From positions 2,170,001 to 2,234,000 of the forward strand of contig NC_084711.1 of the NCBI RefSeq assembly GCF_033807575.1: a DNA stretch of 64,000 bases, read 5' to 3'. Of the stretch, positions 32,937 to 45,220 are shown one piece after another (the stretch's first letter is position 1; the number at the start of each line of letters is the position of its first letter). The position numbers and the translations under genes are program-made. The notes beneath the pieces were generated by a model that was not told the origin of the DNA, did not search any database, and was given only the letters and a program-made list of their open reading frames with translations. Source of the DNA: Cydia pomonella. Taxonomy: Eukaryota; Arthropoda; Insecta; Lepidoptera; Tortricidae.

Positions 32937-33400
32937 ACATCTATAAAACGCTAGTACAATCCATTATTCTCTATTGGTTACCTGTTTGGGGTAGTACTCA
33001 TAATACCAAACTCATAGCACTTGAGCGGACGCAACGATCTGTCCTAAAGGTACTTCTGGGTAAAAACATAGATACAGCACAGTCGACGTATACCGTGATG
33101 CCGAATGTGCGTACAGTGCGACAGCTTTCAATATTTAATAGTGTTCTCAAGGTTCACATTAGATTAAAAATTCATGATAACTTATTAAACTATGTCCAAA
33201 ACAATATATATATATTTTTAATTTGTTTATTTAGAAGACAGTATTCTATTAGACAAATTGCATAAATATGGCATACGTAGGATCTGTGCTGACTGAATAG
33301 AATTGTATTTAGTGAACTCTCCCATATTGATTTTGTAGAAGAGCGCAACCTAACTTCCTTTACGTTTACGAACTCTAATGTCATCAAGATTTGAGTTACA
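32937..33400 (+). pseudogene. Jockey-type LINE fragments, out of order
   Basis: 32937-33160 reads KTLVQSIILYWLPVWG and LIALERTQRSVLKVLL, the conserved post-palm C-terminal part of Jockey/CR1 reverse transcriptases. Then 33230-33330 reads LLDKLHKYGIRRICAD, which belongs upstream in the RT palm (the LLxKLxxYGIRG block). The order is inverted relative to an intact protein, so this is either a rearranged copy or two insertions. Not functional. Confidence 0.7.
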
Positions 33401-34019
33401 AGAGTAAACAAGTGTTATTAAATTAAGTGACTTAAGGCTTACGGCCTGGCGCGGGTGCACGGAGCGGGAACACGCACGCGGAATCATTGTAGTCCGCGCT
33501 AGTTAGCATTGTTCATACTCTTTTTTGTTAACCCGCTCATCCGCTCTGTGCAGCCGCGCCAGCTAGAAGATGCTCTAACTCTCTCTCTCTCTCTCTACGA
33601 GTAACTAAATGCATTCCATATAGGGGATTCCGTCAGAATGACGACTTCGCCTTTGCCGATGACATCATGGTATAGCAGCTGCATTTATGACCTTAATGAT
33701 GGCCTACTTAGACATGTAGGATAAACCGATAAACGCAAAGCTGAGTAATCAAACTTATAATTCCAAATATTAGCTTTTTGGCTTGATTAGAAGTTGAACG
33801 AACGCTTCGCGTATGCGACACTTTCAGTGGAGGTTGTCTTAAAGAGATAATCTATGCTCGTAACCTACAAGCTAACCTACACCTTGTAACCTATTCACTT
33901 AAGGTCGGGATTACATCGTTGAGGTATTATCGCAAATGTAATTTTTGGTGTTATCATTACTAATGTTATAAAGAAGCGTGATTTGCCAGGATGTTTTCGA
34001 TTTGCAATGAGCATTCATT
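33401..34019. other. unassigned sequence with (CT)n
   Basis: Contains a (CT)n microsatellite at about 33577-33595 and a loose inverted GC-rich pair at about 33440-33565. No gene seen. Confidence 0.4.
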
Positions 34020-34502
34020 AAGACGAAAGCGGAGGAACGTGTCCTCATTTTCCTCTCTGAATATTAATAGAAATATAAATAACATGTATTCTTATTTTGT
34101 TCATTTGTTAAAATTTAGTTTCTCGGTGTATTGGTGTGAACTGTAATGCCGTGTAAATAAATGTGTCAAATTAATAAATAAATATTATTGAAAATATTTT
34201 GACACAAGTTGTTGTACATCAACCATAGCCATACCTGTTGTACCATGTTGTACATAGCCAACCATACGTTTGATTTTTTTCGAATTTTTAATTATTATAA
34301 GCATTGAGCATTTTTTTATGTAATCTCTTTGTCACTCCTAATTTTTACAAGAATTAAAAAATTTAGAAAAGTCAAACGTAGGACCATATCTATGGCTAAT
34401 ATACATCAAATTGTGTAAAATTATTATTCATAATGTCAATATCCAGAGAGGAAAATGAGGACTACGTTAGTATGGAGAAGCGGTCGATTTTTCCTCTTAA
34501 GG
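34020..34502. repeat. TIR-like element with GAGAGGAAAATGAGGAC ends
   Basis: GTCCTCATTTTCCTCTCTG at the left and its complement CAGAGAGGAAAATGAGGAC at the right are inverted. They are followed outward by AAGCGG-type sequence. The interior has no ORF. The same family occurs at 63452-64000. Confidence 0.65.
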
Positions 34503-34572
34503 GCCACCTAGCCCAGGCGGTAGTGACCCTGCCTAAGAAGTAGGAGGTCCCGGGTTCGAATACTAAACTTAT
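34503..34572 (+). repeat. tRNA-like SINE head
   Basis: GCGGTAGTGACCCTGCC...GGTCCCGGGTTCGAATAC gives A- and B-box-like blocks. The body that follows in other copies is missing. Confidence 0.6.
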
Positions 34573-35188
34573 CATCTACACTTAAAACGCCAGTCTATTA
34601 TCTACTTAATCAGCCCGAAAGGCTGACTTATCAATTTCTTGCGTAAAACTAAAACCAGTTAAGTCCTCCAAGACCATGCAGGTAGGTACTGGGCCCCAAA
34701 GTTTTTAACAAATTGCCCAAAGATATTAAATGCAAGTGCGATGCGATAGAATCGTAAATCGTCGATAAGCCACGATAGAATCGTCCAACTCATTTACACG
34801 GGAATTAAAAACATGGGTCCTGTCCCACGCCTTTTATAGAAGGAATGAATTCTACAATATATTATTATGGTTTAATTCACATTCAACAAAACAAATTATT
34901 TAATGTATCAAATTTAATTAATATTATATAATGCTCACTATTGAAAAATAATTGACATATACATACAACTATTGATACCTACTACCCGAAACTGTAATAA
35001 TTAAGTAATCTGATCTGTAACTATAAACTGTAATAATAACTGCAGATTATTGCAAATCTTATGTTAATCAAATTGTGACGTGTAATATGTAGTAATATTA
35101 TAAATAAATGAGTATGAGTATGAGTAAGACCTTCCCTAAAACATTTAGCCCCTAATACTAAAGCATCAATACAACCAAGAAACTACCA

Positions 35189-35298
35189 CAAGCGTAGAAA
35201 ATCTAAATATCAATATCTGCCTCTCCATCGCACTTGCATTGTTCGAGCGATAACGAAAGAGAGAGAGACATGACAAAATCTAGACTTTTGTGGTAGGC
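35189..35298. repeat. short inverted repeat, CTACCACAA ends
   Basis: CTACCACAAGCGTAGAAAATC versus the inverted CTAGACTTTTGTGGTAG. Partial hairpin. Confidence 0.5.
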
Positions 35299-35814
35299 CC
35301 TTAGAGCTCAAGAAGAATTGGACGATTCTTATCACTGGCTATCGTTGGGCCGCGATTTACTGGATTCAAAAAGGGCCTTATAAGCAATTATATAGAGTCC
35401 ATATATTAGCAGCGACGCGCTTAAAGCCCGCGACTACTCGCAACCATTGGCGATTCTTTATAAACATGTGTCCGAACTTCTGTATAGAAGGTTCAAATTC
35501 CTTTGATAGCAAGTAGCGAAATATTAATCGGATGTTAACCAGTAAATTCTGAGCTCTTCTCTTCAAATATTGAGTGACTTAAGTATGAAATAAAAGGCCA
35601 TCGATAAAGACAAAGCAGGTCAGCGTATACTGGTGATTGATAGAATTTTCAAGCCTCTGTTGAAGTCTTTCGTTATATAATTAATTTTGGTAGAAATATT
35701 TTGGCACGTAAGTATATCGTATCTTCTGGTTTTAATTTTAATGTAATATTTAAGTTCTTGTATAAAATTTGTGAATTTAAATAAGTAATAAAATATTGTG
35801 GAACATTATTATTA

Positions 35815-36030
35815 TTACTCAAATAGACTAAGTCACACCGTAAGCTCACTAATGCTTGTGTTGCAAGTACTCAGACAACGATATAGTATAATATACAAAT
35901 ACTTAAATACATAGAAAACATCCATGACCCAGGAACAAATATCTGTGCTCATCACACAAATAAAAGCCCTTACCGGGATTTGAACCCAGGACCATCGGCT
36001 TCATAGGTAGGATCACTGCAGACTAGGTTA
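35815..36030 (-). repeat. tRNA-headed SINE, second family
   Basis: Minus orientation. The head lies at about 35965-36030 with the B-box complement GGGATTTGAACCC. The body includes AAACATCCATGACCCAGGAA and the tail complement CACACCGTAAGCTCACTAAT. Copies at 44990 and 50055 align throughout. Confidence 0.75.
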
Positions 36031-36737
36031 GACAGTATATCGGGACACCATTCTATTTCTATGGTAGTAAAGGTGTGTTTCGGTATATTTGACGACTTTG
36101 GCATTATATATATATATTATCCTGACTGTACTAAGCAATAACTAAAATCTATTACAACTCCAACATTTGATAACCTCAACGATATCTATTCTCATTCAAT
36201 CCAAAATGAACTCTGTAGAAAGAGAATAAAGTTGAAATTGCAACATAACAAAGATACGACTTAGTAAAAGTTATATCAAACTCCTAATCGGTGACGGAAG
36301 TTCATCGAACTTTCAAATCGGACAAATGACGATGAATCGAATCGAATAAATTCCGGCGAATTAATTTGCTTCTGGTTGATTTATATCGGAAAAGCAGTTG
36401 GGAAGTAGGGGCTGGTAATTGTTTATTAATTGTATAGTGATAGCCGGTGCCATGGCGCGTGCCTGAGAACTATTTATTTGTCTTAACCCATTCACCATTA
36501 ATCACGACACAATGTATTATTACTATTTACCATCTTAAAGCATCTTGGGTTCTTACAGAATCTTACAACCTACCTTTACTATAATACGTATTAGTTGACA
36601 AAGACATTCGGCATTAAAGCAAACGTTACGTAAGCGACTCGTACATAATTACGCCAATACTTTGAGCTACAGTTAAGCATTGCTTAAATAATTGATTTTT
36701 TTAATAAATAATAGATGAAAAACTTACCGTTTTCATT

Positions 36738-36860
36738 CCTTCACAATCCTGTTTCGTCACCTTCTTAACTTGTCATTATTGCCAAATGGTCCACTCTTCT
36801 GATTCGTCAACATTCCTACATCGTCACTTTCCTATCTTGTCCACATTCCTATATGGTCAA
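36738..36860. repeat. 17-bp minisatellite, about 7 units
   Basis: Degenerate units of 16-17 bp on the pattern CATTCCTATNTNGTCAA, for example CTCTTCTGATTCGTCAA, CATTCCTACATCGTCAC and CATTCCTATATGGTCAA. Confidence 0.7.
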
Positions 36861-38214
36861 CAGTGTTCGCATTGGTGGAGGTTAAAATCACTAGCTATCA
36901 AAACTTTTCCATTGGAAAAAAGCAATAAAAGAAAAAGTAAATGAAAAGTGCAGAAGAATCTTATTTATAGAAAGCAGTCAGGATCAGGGATGATACAAAT
37001 GCCGCACATTCTTCACATTCGCGAATGCAGATGCGAATCCAAATGTCCAGGATGCGAATGTCTTACGCAAGCAATATAACTGAACATAATATATAATTAA
37101 AGGAATATGTAGTTGTTATTATCATTCCTAATTCGAAAAAAAATCTGTTAGTACATACATACAATCTTATAACGGGATATTATAAAGTGTTGAAAAATGC
37201 TGTCTACTGGTCAAAATGCATTACTTGAAAACAGTTTGCGCGCGCTGCCCATACGTGAGTCGACGAGACAGAATACGACCTGCGCACATTCGCATTCGCA
37301 AAACATTTGATGCGAATGCGAATATCAACGCGAATGTCTAAAATGATGCAAAAATTCGTCTGCCTTACATTCCTAGGCCTGTAAAGCAACCTCCTTTTGT
37401 TTTAAACGTCAAATTGTGAAACGTCTTGGCAGTCAACCATCAAATAGTAATAGATTCGTAATTTGTTTTTAGCTGTGTATACCTACGCACTTGCAGAATT
37501 TGATAAACGGAGTCGCCTTTAAGAGCTTAGCCTATATGGACTGACGTTTATCTGACATGGCTTTTTGTACGGTACTTTTACAAATAGCCATATATTTTAC
37601 GTGCCCCTCTCCCGCAAAAACCGCAGACTGTTTTGTACTGAAAATTACAGACAAGGCGTCTCCATCTGTTTAATCCTCCAATCCTCCATTTTTTTATTGC
37701 AAATTTGTGAAAAGCACTATACAAATCTCGGCGAGAAACGGGGTTGCCAGCCGCCTATCCGTCTATATCTTGGCCTGCAACCCTTCGTTTCCCGGCCTTT
37801 ATATAGTAATGTACTATAAATTTCATCGAACTTAAAAAGTACTATACGTAGGACCGTGGGCGTTAAAACTATAGCGGCCCAACGTACAATAAAAAGTGGC
37901 AGCCACATTACCAATGGTATTACAAAATAGAATTGAATTTATTTCGTCATCAAGTCAAACTAAACAAAACAAAAGCAACTCTATTACATTTAATTATGAT
38001 TTAAATTTCACTGGAGGTAATTTGTACTATTAAGACCGTAGAGCGCTAGAGGTGAAGAGATTATAGAAAATTATGCCTTCGTTTACGTTTATAATTGCTT
38101 CTAGGTAGTATCTGGTTATCATTATTAATAAGTAATTACACCTAAGCGAGTGTTTTTATTAATACTAAGTAGGATCAAACATCAAACAAGTAACCGTCAA
38201 AAATATTTTTGACA
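36861..38214. other. unassigned, with GCGAATG-rich patches
   Basis: TGCGAATGCGAAT-like words recur at 37010-37070 and 37270-37340 on both strands. No gene seen. Confidence 0.4.
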
Positions 38215-38530
38215 CACTTTTATTGCCGACTGCACTTTCTCTTTTTTGTATGTCTATCAAGTACTTCTCGAGACTTTTCAAATGAGCATAAACTCAATGT
38301 GTTTAAGTTTACCCATCGTAGAGTTCCTTTGGCTACCTTCCGACTGCATCATCAGATCAGCTCCATTTTAGTATACTATTGCATTGTCATCGGAAATACA
38401 GAAGTATACCAAATTTCACCTCAAACAGACACCAGGAAGTGCTTCAAATTTAAGTTACAAGATTTGAAGCACATATATATATATGTAGATGTATACAAAG
38501 AAGATACGCGGTGAAGCTAAATAAAAGTGT
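38215..38530 (+). repeat. dispersed ~300-bp repeat, CATCATCAGATCAGCTC family
   Basis: Shares GCCGACTGCACTTTC, GAGTTCCTTTGGCTACC, ATCATCAGATCAGCTC and ATTGCATTGTCATCGGAAA with 48890-49041 and 54718-55020. Confidence 0.65.
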
Positions 38531-38603
38531 GTAAAATCAGATTAGTTCAAGTCATATGGTCACGTTATATGGTCCTTCAAACCCTATTTGCCTAGTGCTT
38601 AAA

Positions 38604-38932
38604 CCTGTCCCATACTCCGGCAGGTCCGCATCTGCTGCGCCAATATTGATTACATTGATCGCAAACCTTCATAATATTTACAATACTTTATACTACCTAA
38701 TATTTATACCTGTTCCATACCAGGTATTTAAGCATGTAGGCAGTTCGGAATCTGCCCTCCTATCATTTGTTATATTAATATCACATAATAATTACCTACT
38801 ACATTTACAATACTTTTAATACTACCTAGTATTTATACCTGTTCCGTACCAGGTAATTAACCCGGCATCGGCAGGTAGCTCGGCATCTGCTCCGCTAATA
38901 TTGTTTATATTAAGATTTATCGCCGCCCGTCT
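38604..38932 (+). repeat. tandem repeat, ~105-129 bp, nearly 3 units
   Basis: Units start CCTGT(C/T)CC at 38604, 38709 and 38838. Each contains a GGCAG(G/T)...CATCTGC block and an ATACTACCTA-ATATTTATAC block. Unit length varies. Confidence 0.7.
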
Positions 38933-39166
38933 GGTCCGCTACAATCAAATACTTGGTACCTCACGGCCGAGTATTTTATAAATGTGTTTCGGAAATTATG
39001 TGAGTAAAATTTAATTTGCGTTTTGATTGATTTAGGATTTTTTGTTTGAAATTTTGTACAGTAAATGTAGGCGAGCATAGAACGGGAGTTAAAAAAAAGT
39101 AGGTTTTTTTTTTCTAAAAACTAATAACTCTTGGGTTTTTCGACTCTGAATCACTAGCTCGGCTAC

Positions 39167-39316
39167 CACGAGTTGGCATTTGACATTTACGTTAGCGAAT
39201 GTATGAACTCGATCGCATTCCCTCTCTATCGCCCCAATATATCATTGCGAGCGAGACCAACTGCGATCGAGTTCACGCAGTTGCTAGCGTAAACGTCAAA
39301 TGTCAACTCATGGTAT
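39167..39316. repeat. hairpin MITE, 150 bp
   Basis: Inverted arms CACGAGTTGGCATTTGACAT and ACGTCAAATGTCAACTCATG, with CTAGC/GCTAG inside. Confidence 0.75.
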
Positions 39317-39372
39317 CCTTACAGTTAATTACCATATAAAAAGAAGCTTTACTTAGAAGTTGTACTACATAC

Positions 39373-39780
39373 GGTACAGTCGACGTAAAAAATATATTTA
39401 CACTTTTGCATCTCTCTATGTCATAACCAGGCATCGTAAACTTCGAGCGAAATCCATTGAAATGACGTATGACAACCAGTTAGGGATGGCGATGGTTCTA
39501 AATTGATGAACGAAAAAATTATGTACTAAAATTATTATTTTAGTACATAATTTTTTCGTTCATCAAATAAATATAACTGAACAGAATCTGAATCTCAGTT
39601 TAATGTTATTATTACAGTTAAAAGAAAATTTTTGTATTTCATTTACAATTTTTATCCAAAACTCTCTTTTTCACTTGGGATAGTGAGTAATAATTTACGC
39701 AAACAAACAAAACCAGTACTTGACGGAGTATGACTGATAACTTAATAAAACATTAAACGTATCTTTGACGTCGACCGTAA
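39373..39780. repeat. candidate TIR element, GTACAGTCGACGTAAA end
   Basis: TACAGTCGACGTAAA near 39375 is loosely inverted at TTGACGTCGACCGTAAA near 39764. It contains the perfect palindrome at 39503-39566. Boundaries are uncertain. Confidence 0.4.
39503..39566. repeat. perfect 64-nt palindromic hairpin
   Basis: 29-bp arms (TTGATGAACGAAAAAATTAT and on to ACTAAAA) with a 6-nt loop TTATTA and no mismatch that I can find. Confidence 0.85.
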
Positions 39781-40246
39781 AGAAAAGCCAAAACTTATTG
39801 CACGATATAAAATTGTACAAATGGCGAACTTAATGCCTTAAGGCATTCTCTACCAGTCAACCATTGGATCAAACAGAAACTTGCAGTTAGCGCAGGATTG
39901 TACACAACGACAGCGAATATAAAACACAAATTAAGTTATTATAAATAATATTATATTTATACACTTACACATATAAAAATAATAGCAATATATACCTACT
40001 TAAATACACAACATACATACAATATACAAGTATACAAGTAACATGCGGATCTTTTATTAACGTTGAACGAGTTAGAGAGGAGCTTACGTAACTCACATAC
40101 ACACAGAGATACACGTACATACACACACATACATATTATAAGCATTGTTCGAATTGCGCCATTACTCGTATGTCGTTATAATGAAATAAAAATAAAACAC
40201 TCAACTTATTACCGATTTCAAAGGAAGAGAATAAAAAAACATATAC

Positions 40247-40417
40247 GCCAATTCGAATGTACACTGCAATCATAATGATATCTGAATGATGTTATTTAGT
40301 TATCATGCGTTTTGCCCGCATCATACATGTACGGACAAAAACGACCAAAATGCACGATAACTAAATGCCATAATTTAGATATAATTCTGATGTCAGTGTA
40401 CATACGTTCGAATTGGC
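40247..40417. repeat. MITE, GCCAATTCGAACGTACACTG family
   Basis: Full-length hairpin-type copy: GCCAATTCGAATGTACACTG at the left and CATACGTTCGAATTGGC at the right. Internal GTTATTTAGTTATCATGC is met by GCACGATAACTAAATGC. Other copies: 42438-43000 (split), 46252-46340 (core), 47165-47262 and 50930-51060 (eroded). Confidence 0.8.
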
Positions 40418-42437
40418 TTGTAAATAAAAATAAATAAGACTATTATTGTTAATTTTTTTACCAATTTAAAGATTACCGTTTAAAATTTGAATCTTTTCCA
40501 AGCATAAAAAACTTCACACCAAGCAATCAGGCAAAGCAAACCCACACCAAAAGTCGCCAAAAAAACAGCCAATTCTACTGTCGGCAAAAAACTGCGAAAC
40601 GCCCGACATTCCTTGCGTGTGTGAATCGGCTACGGGCTACGGTATTCGTAGCGCGCTACGAGCGGCGCGCGGATACTGCTACGAATGCTACGCTCGCTAT
40701 GTCATTTAGATTTGTGATGATGGCGTGGAGCTAAATGTTAGGAGTATTATTGTAATAAAATGATATTACCAAAGGCCAATTTAAACTTATACATTAAGAC
40801 ATCAAAATTATTTCTAAATGATGTTATTTCGTTATTATGCGAGTTTGCATTTCGCTCGGATTCCGTCCGTACATGTACAGATAAGATAAAACATATTTAT
40901 TCGTGACGATCACAAAACATGTACGAACATGTACAGACAACAAAAGCAAGAAAAGAAGAAATCATAAAGTGTGCATCACGAAATGGACCCAACTCAGCAT
41001 AATGCCAACCCCACTCAGCCATTCGGTGATGCCACAACAAATAAAATATAAAGATACATATTAAAATGTTACTAAAACTTAAGAAGGTGGACAGCACAAT
41101 ATTAAGTATTTACATTTTTGATGTCCATTGTAAGTTTGAAAAGGCCTTCAAGAATTTTCTTTTTCCACAATCAATAACTCCACCTTAACGGTCATTACCT
41201 CTCCTTAGACTCGAGTCTCAAATGAAGACACATTTCCGAAGGTACCGTGTTTTATGAGCCCCTAAATTTGGCGCGGGTTGAGCGGCCATAATTTATTTAC
41301 CAATAAATTAGCGTCTATATCATACGGGTCATTTAGCTAATTACTTCATCGGACCTATACACCGTGTTTTTATTTAATTCCGTTAACTTCGGGGTATCGG
41401 TAAGAACGTTAAGGGAAACTAAATGGCATAGTTAATTTAAAAAAAAAACTTTTTATTTATTTATTTTTTATAAAAAGTAATTAAATGTTGCATATAGCGT
41501 TGCTGTAACACGGGCATTACATTTAACTCAACCAAACAATTGAAAACTGTGACATATCAATGTCATTTCGAACATCAATCGTCCGAGATAGTACTTACGT
41601 TTAGTAGCAAATGTATTATCTCACACTAAACTCTAATTGATATGTAAACAGGCCCAAAAGCAAGTGTGCACGCTCGTAAGGGCCTTATAAGATAAAAAAT
41701 AATTATTGATTATCTCTGAAATGGAGTTAATTAGAATACCGGTGACTTTGAGAAAGTTACTTAATTTAAGCTCAGGGATGCACCCTTGAAATTAACGGAA
41801 ATCAAAAAAAAAAAACACGGTGTATAAACATATATTATAGATGAGACAGTTTGTATGATTGGATGTTTGAATATTTGAATCCCTTCTATGTTAACGGCAC
41901 CAATCATGGGACATTTAAGAGAACAATTGGAGTATTTTGGATATTTCACCGACACCTGTAAAATTTCTACCGCTTTGCTTTAAAAGTTGAATATCCAATT
42001 CATCCTCTATGTTTTAAATGTATTTAATGAAAGCTACTGCAATTGGTTTCAATAATATTAACCAATTAAAACTATGGTTTTTTTGCTCCAGTTATGGAAT
42101 GTATGGCGTCATTAATTTTCAAAGTAACAAACATCAATGAAAAATCAAACTTAAGCAGCTCTGGCTCTTGTTTATGGCAAAATGTTGTCAGCGTTTAAAA
42201 ACTGATGGTAAATACTTGTTTTACAGGATTTGTCTATACCATCCCATTACTGGTGCCTGTTCCATTATAGGGGTGTTTACTATAATATTATGCAAAGAAA
42301 CTCTGCCTGTCTGTCCGTCCGTTAAAATCATTATTATTCCACACTAGCTTACCATTTTGCGTCCATACATCATGTGGGTCATTTACGAGTAACTAATTAC
42401 GCCATCTTTGTCGGACAGCCCAGCGGTTAATATGACA
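40418..42437. other. unassigned 2 kb
   Basis: Short frames only. A MITE-like fragment lies near 40795-40880. Poly-A/T runs are at 41442 and 41806. No gene seen. Confidence 0.4.
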
Positions 42438-43000
42438 GGCCAATTCGAACATATACTGACATCGGAATGATATTTGAATCATACTGTAAAGATCGTGTAA
42501 TTCACGATGACGCGTGCTTGACTAATATTGTCATGTTATTAAAGGTTAGATTTGACAAATGTGCGCGTCATCGTGGACACGTACTATACGAGCGAAATGC
42601 ACGATTAAGATGCGAACAGACCGCAGCTTAAAAAACGGTCACGATACGGAATCACAGTGACGCGTCGTATGCGTACCGTTTTTGACGCATTCTCCCCACA
42701 CCGCTGCTTGAAATACGCTGACGCACCGTAAATTGATCTGCGTAAAAATCGCAAAAAAATATTACACGGAGATCTTATGGCAGACACCACACCGTGCACC
42801 GGTGACGTAAAAGACGCAAAGATTTGCGAACAAAAAAGATTCGCGTGAAGCACGTCACTGCGATACAGTACATGCGTCAAAAACGGTACGCATACGACGC
42901 GTCACTGCGATTCCTTATCGTGACCGTTTTTTAAGCTGCGGTCTGGTCGCACCTTAACTGAGCGACATCAGTCTGATATCAGAGTACGTTCAAATTGGCC
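42438..43000. repeat. GCCAATTCGAAC-family MITE split by another MITE
   Basis: The left end GGCCAATTCGAAC (42438) and right end GTTCAAATTGGCC (to 43000) bracket a 345-bp foreign element at 42609-42953. Removing it restores a MITE of about 215 bp. Confidence 0.8.
42609..42953. mobile_element. TTAA-flanked MITE, 345 bp
   Basis: The inverted ends exceed 80 bp (GATGCGAACAGACCGCAGC against GGTGCGACCAGACCGCAGC, through AAAAAACGGTCACGATA). TTAA sits directly outside both ends (42605-42608 and 42954-42957). TTAA duplication suggests mobilisation by a piggyBac-type transposase, although the terminal bases are not the usual piggyBac CCC. Confidence 0.8.
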
Positions 43001-43444
43001 TATCAAGTCTGTATGTTTAGATGATTTAATGCTTATGTTTATTGTTCTATCACGCAAAATCGGCTAACAAATTTGAATGAAATTTGGCACAAAAATATTT
43101 TCTTTTTTCCGAAATAAAACAGAATACTTTTTATCCCTTAATTAACCCCTAAGGAGATTCAAAAAGATTGACCTTGTATGAGAGAGGGTTGTTTAACGAT
43201 GTCAAGGCATACGAAGTCGCGGGCAGATAATAGTTCAATTTAGCGTCCATACATCACGCGGGCCATTTAACTAACTACGCCATCTTTGTTGGATAGCCCT
43301 ACGTTTAACAGTGAAGACAAATTGTGTAGTGATGTTGATGTACCATTATCGTGTTAACTTGCGTGTAGTGCACAACTAAACCGGTAAAATATGATTGCGT
43401 AATCTACATTTCTTTGTAATAGTTTCTTAGTAACGTAGGAAGCC

Positions 43445-43695
43445 TTACGGCCCGATTCGAAGAATAAAATACGATAACGATAAGTATTTAGATATCGTTT
43501 GTATGTCGTATAATTGACAGAAGTAGCTCGATGCGGGCAACCAATGTCACTTTGACGTTAGAAATATAGATCTTATTGGGATCACAGCGGAATCGAAATA
43601 AACGCCAATTTTGAATTATCGTTTAGTTATCAATCTTTTGCAGAACTTTCCAAGATCTTAAACGTGTCTTAATCATTCTTCGAACCGGGCCGTTA
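43445..43695. repeat. MITE with TTACGGCCCGATTCGAAGAA ends
   Basis: The ends ACGGCCCGATTCGAAGAAT and ATTCTTCGAACCGGGCCGT are inverted. 251 bp, non-coding. Confidence 0.75.
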
Positions 43696-44194
43696 GGCAG
43701 TTATTTTTAGTTCATTTATGTAAGATATATTTGTTAAAAGCTGTTTGTTTTCTCCATAGATACTAAACTAATGTGTTCGTTTATACTGGTTGGCAAGAAT
43801 TTCAAATATTAAATGTTGTGTTCTGATTTCAGTCATTCTGTATCAATGTTTTTTATTATGGAAGGTAGAGGCAAGGAACAGAATCTCCTTAGGCAGAACT
43901 GTTGCAAAAGTGTCCAGCTGTCAGCTATAAATAATAGTTCCAAATATCTCCAGAGTAGCGCTAAAGTAGCTAAGAACCTAGGCGTTATTGACGGAGTGAA
44001 GTGCGCTGTCTATGATTAGATTTTTTTCTCAAGCATTCTAGGTATTGTAGCGCCACATATTTATGGTTTTTTGTCGGACACTTTTTGGTATATGGAGATT
44101 CTGTTCCTTGCCTCTTCCTTCCATAATTTTTATAATGATGTTTACTTGATGTTGGAATAATACATATTCTGATTATTATAGTTATTGTTGTTAT
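43696..44194. other. unassigned sequence
   Basis: GGAAGGTAGAGGCAAGGAAC near 43860 recurs inverted near 44115 (GTTCCTTGCCTCTTCCTTCC), so 43858-44133 may be another fold-back element. No gene seen. Confidence 0.45.
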
Positions 44195-44400
44195 TTATTC
44201 AATAAATATCTCCTAGCCTAGTCGGTGTTGAGCCTGCCTAAGAAGCATTAGGTCCCGGGTTCATCACGAATATTTGTTCCTTTGTTATGGATATTTTCTA
44301 TGTATGTAAGTATTTATCGTATTATATCCGATCTATTATATATATCTTTGCCTAGTAACCACAAAGCCTTATTGAGCTTACTGTGGGGCTATAAGTAAGT
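44195..44400 (+). repeat. tRNA-headed SINE, second family
   Basis: GCCTGCCTAAGAAGCATTAGG and GGTCCCGGGTTC head, then the ATATTTGTTCC body and CTTATTGAGCTTACTGTGGG tail, ending in AAGT repeats. Confidence 0.7.
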
Positions 44401-44540
44401 AAGTAAATATTCTTTATTGCACCACAAAGAAAACAAATTTAAAAAACAGATTTACAATGTAAAGAAAGGTAGCAACAGGCGGTCTTATCGCTGTAAGCGA
44501 TCTCTTCCAGACAACCTTAGGGTAGCAGGATATAAAGAAC
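44401..44540 (-). repeat. LINE 3' tail
   Basis: AATATTCTTTATTGCACC and GCGATCTCTTCCAGACAACC are the complement of the tail at 25447-25555. Confidence 0.6.
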
Positions 44541-44989
44541 AGTAAGTTTTTAGAACAGGTAGTGCACGAATGAAATTAGAGGAATAGGAAAATTGCACAT
44601 ACATCAAGCAGACAGTACATACAATACATTTACAATTTAAATAAACATATAAATATAACAATACATACCTATATTAAAATAAATAAATATTAGATACATA
44701 TCTAAATATACATACATACATAATATAACACAGCGGCACATTAACGCTATAGTCTACTCGAAAAACTGAAAATGGTAAAAAATAGAGATATTACTCCTAA
44801 AAATACCTCATTAGATTGGTAATGATGTCTAGAAAAATGTATTCGAAGCGTTTATTAGTATACAAAAAATATCAAAAGTAATTAACAAAAAAGGGGGGGA
44901 AATTAGATATTTCTTATTTCCCCAATATCTCAAAGAGTATTAATATTTAAGAAATAAAAATTAATATTATATATAAGAGTACCGACACC

Positions 44990-45220
44990 CGACCGACCGA
45001 CGACCGGTCGGGACCCTGCCTATGAAGCCGATGGTCCCGGGTTCAAATCCTGGTAAGGGCATTTATTCGTGTGATGAGCATGGATATTTGTTCCTGAGTC
45101 ATGGGTGTTTTCTATGTATTTAAATATTTATATATTATATGTATCGTTGTCTAAGTACCCTCAACACGAGCCTTATTGAGCTTACTGTGGGACTTAGTCA
45201 ATTTGTGTCCTTTAATATTT
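44990..45220 (+). repeat. tRNA-headed SINE, second family, good copy
   Basis: Head GGGACCCTGCCTATGAAGCC, B box GGGTTCAAATCC, body GATGAGCATGGATATTTGTT, tail GAGCTTACTGTGGGACTTAG. Confidence 0.8.

Noticed and set aside
38604..38932. A CRISPR-like array
   Set aside because: Three variable-length, diverged units in a eukaryotic context. It is an ordinary tandem repeat.
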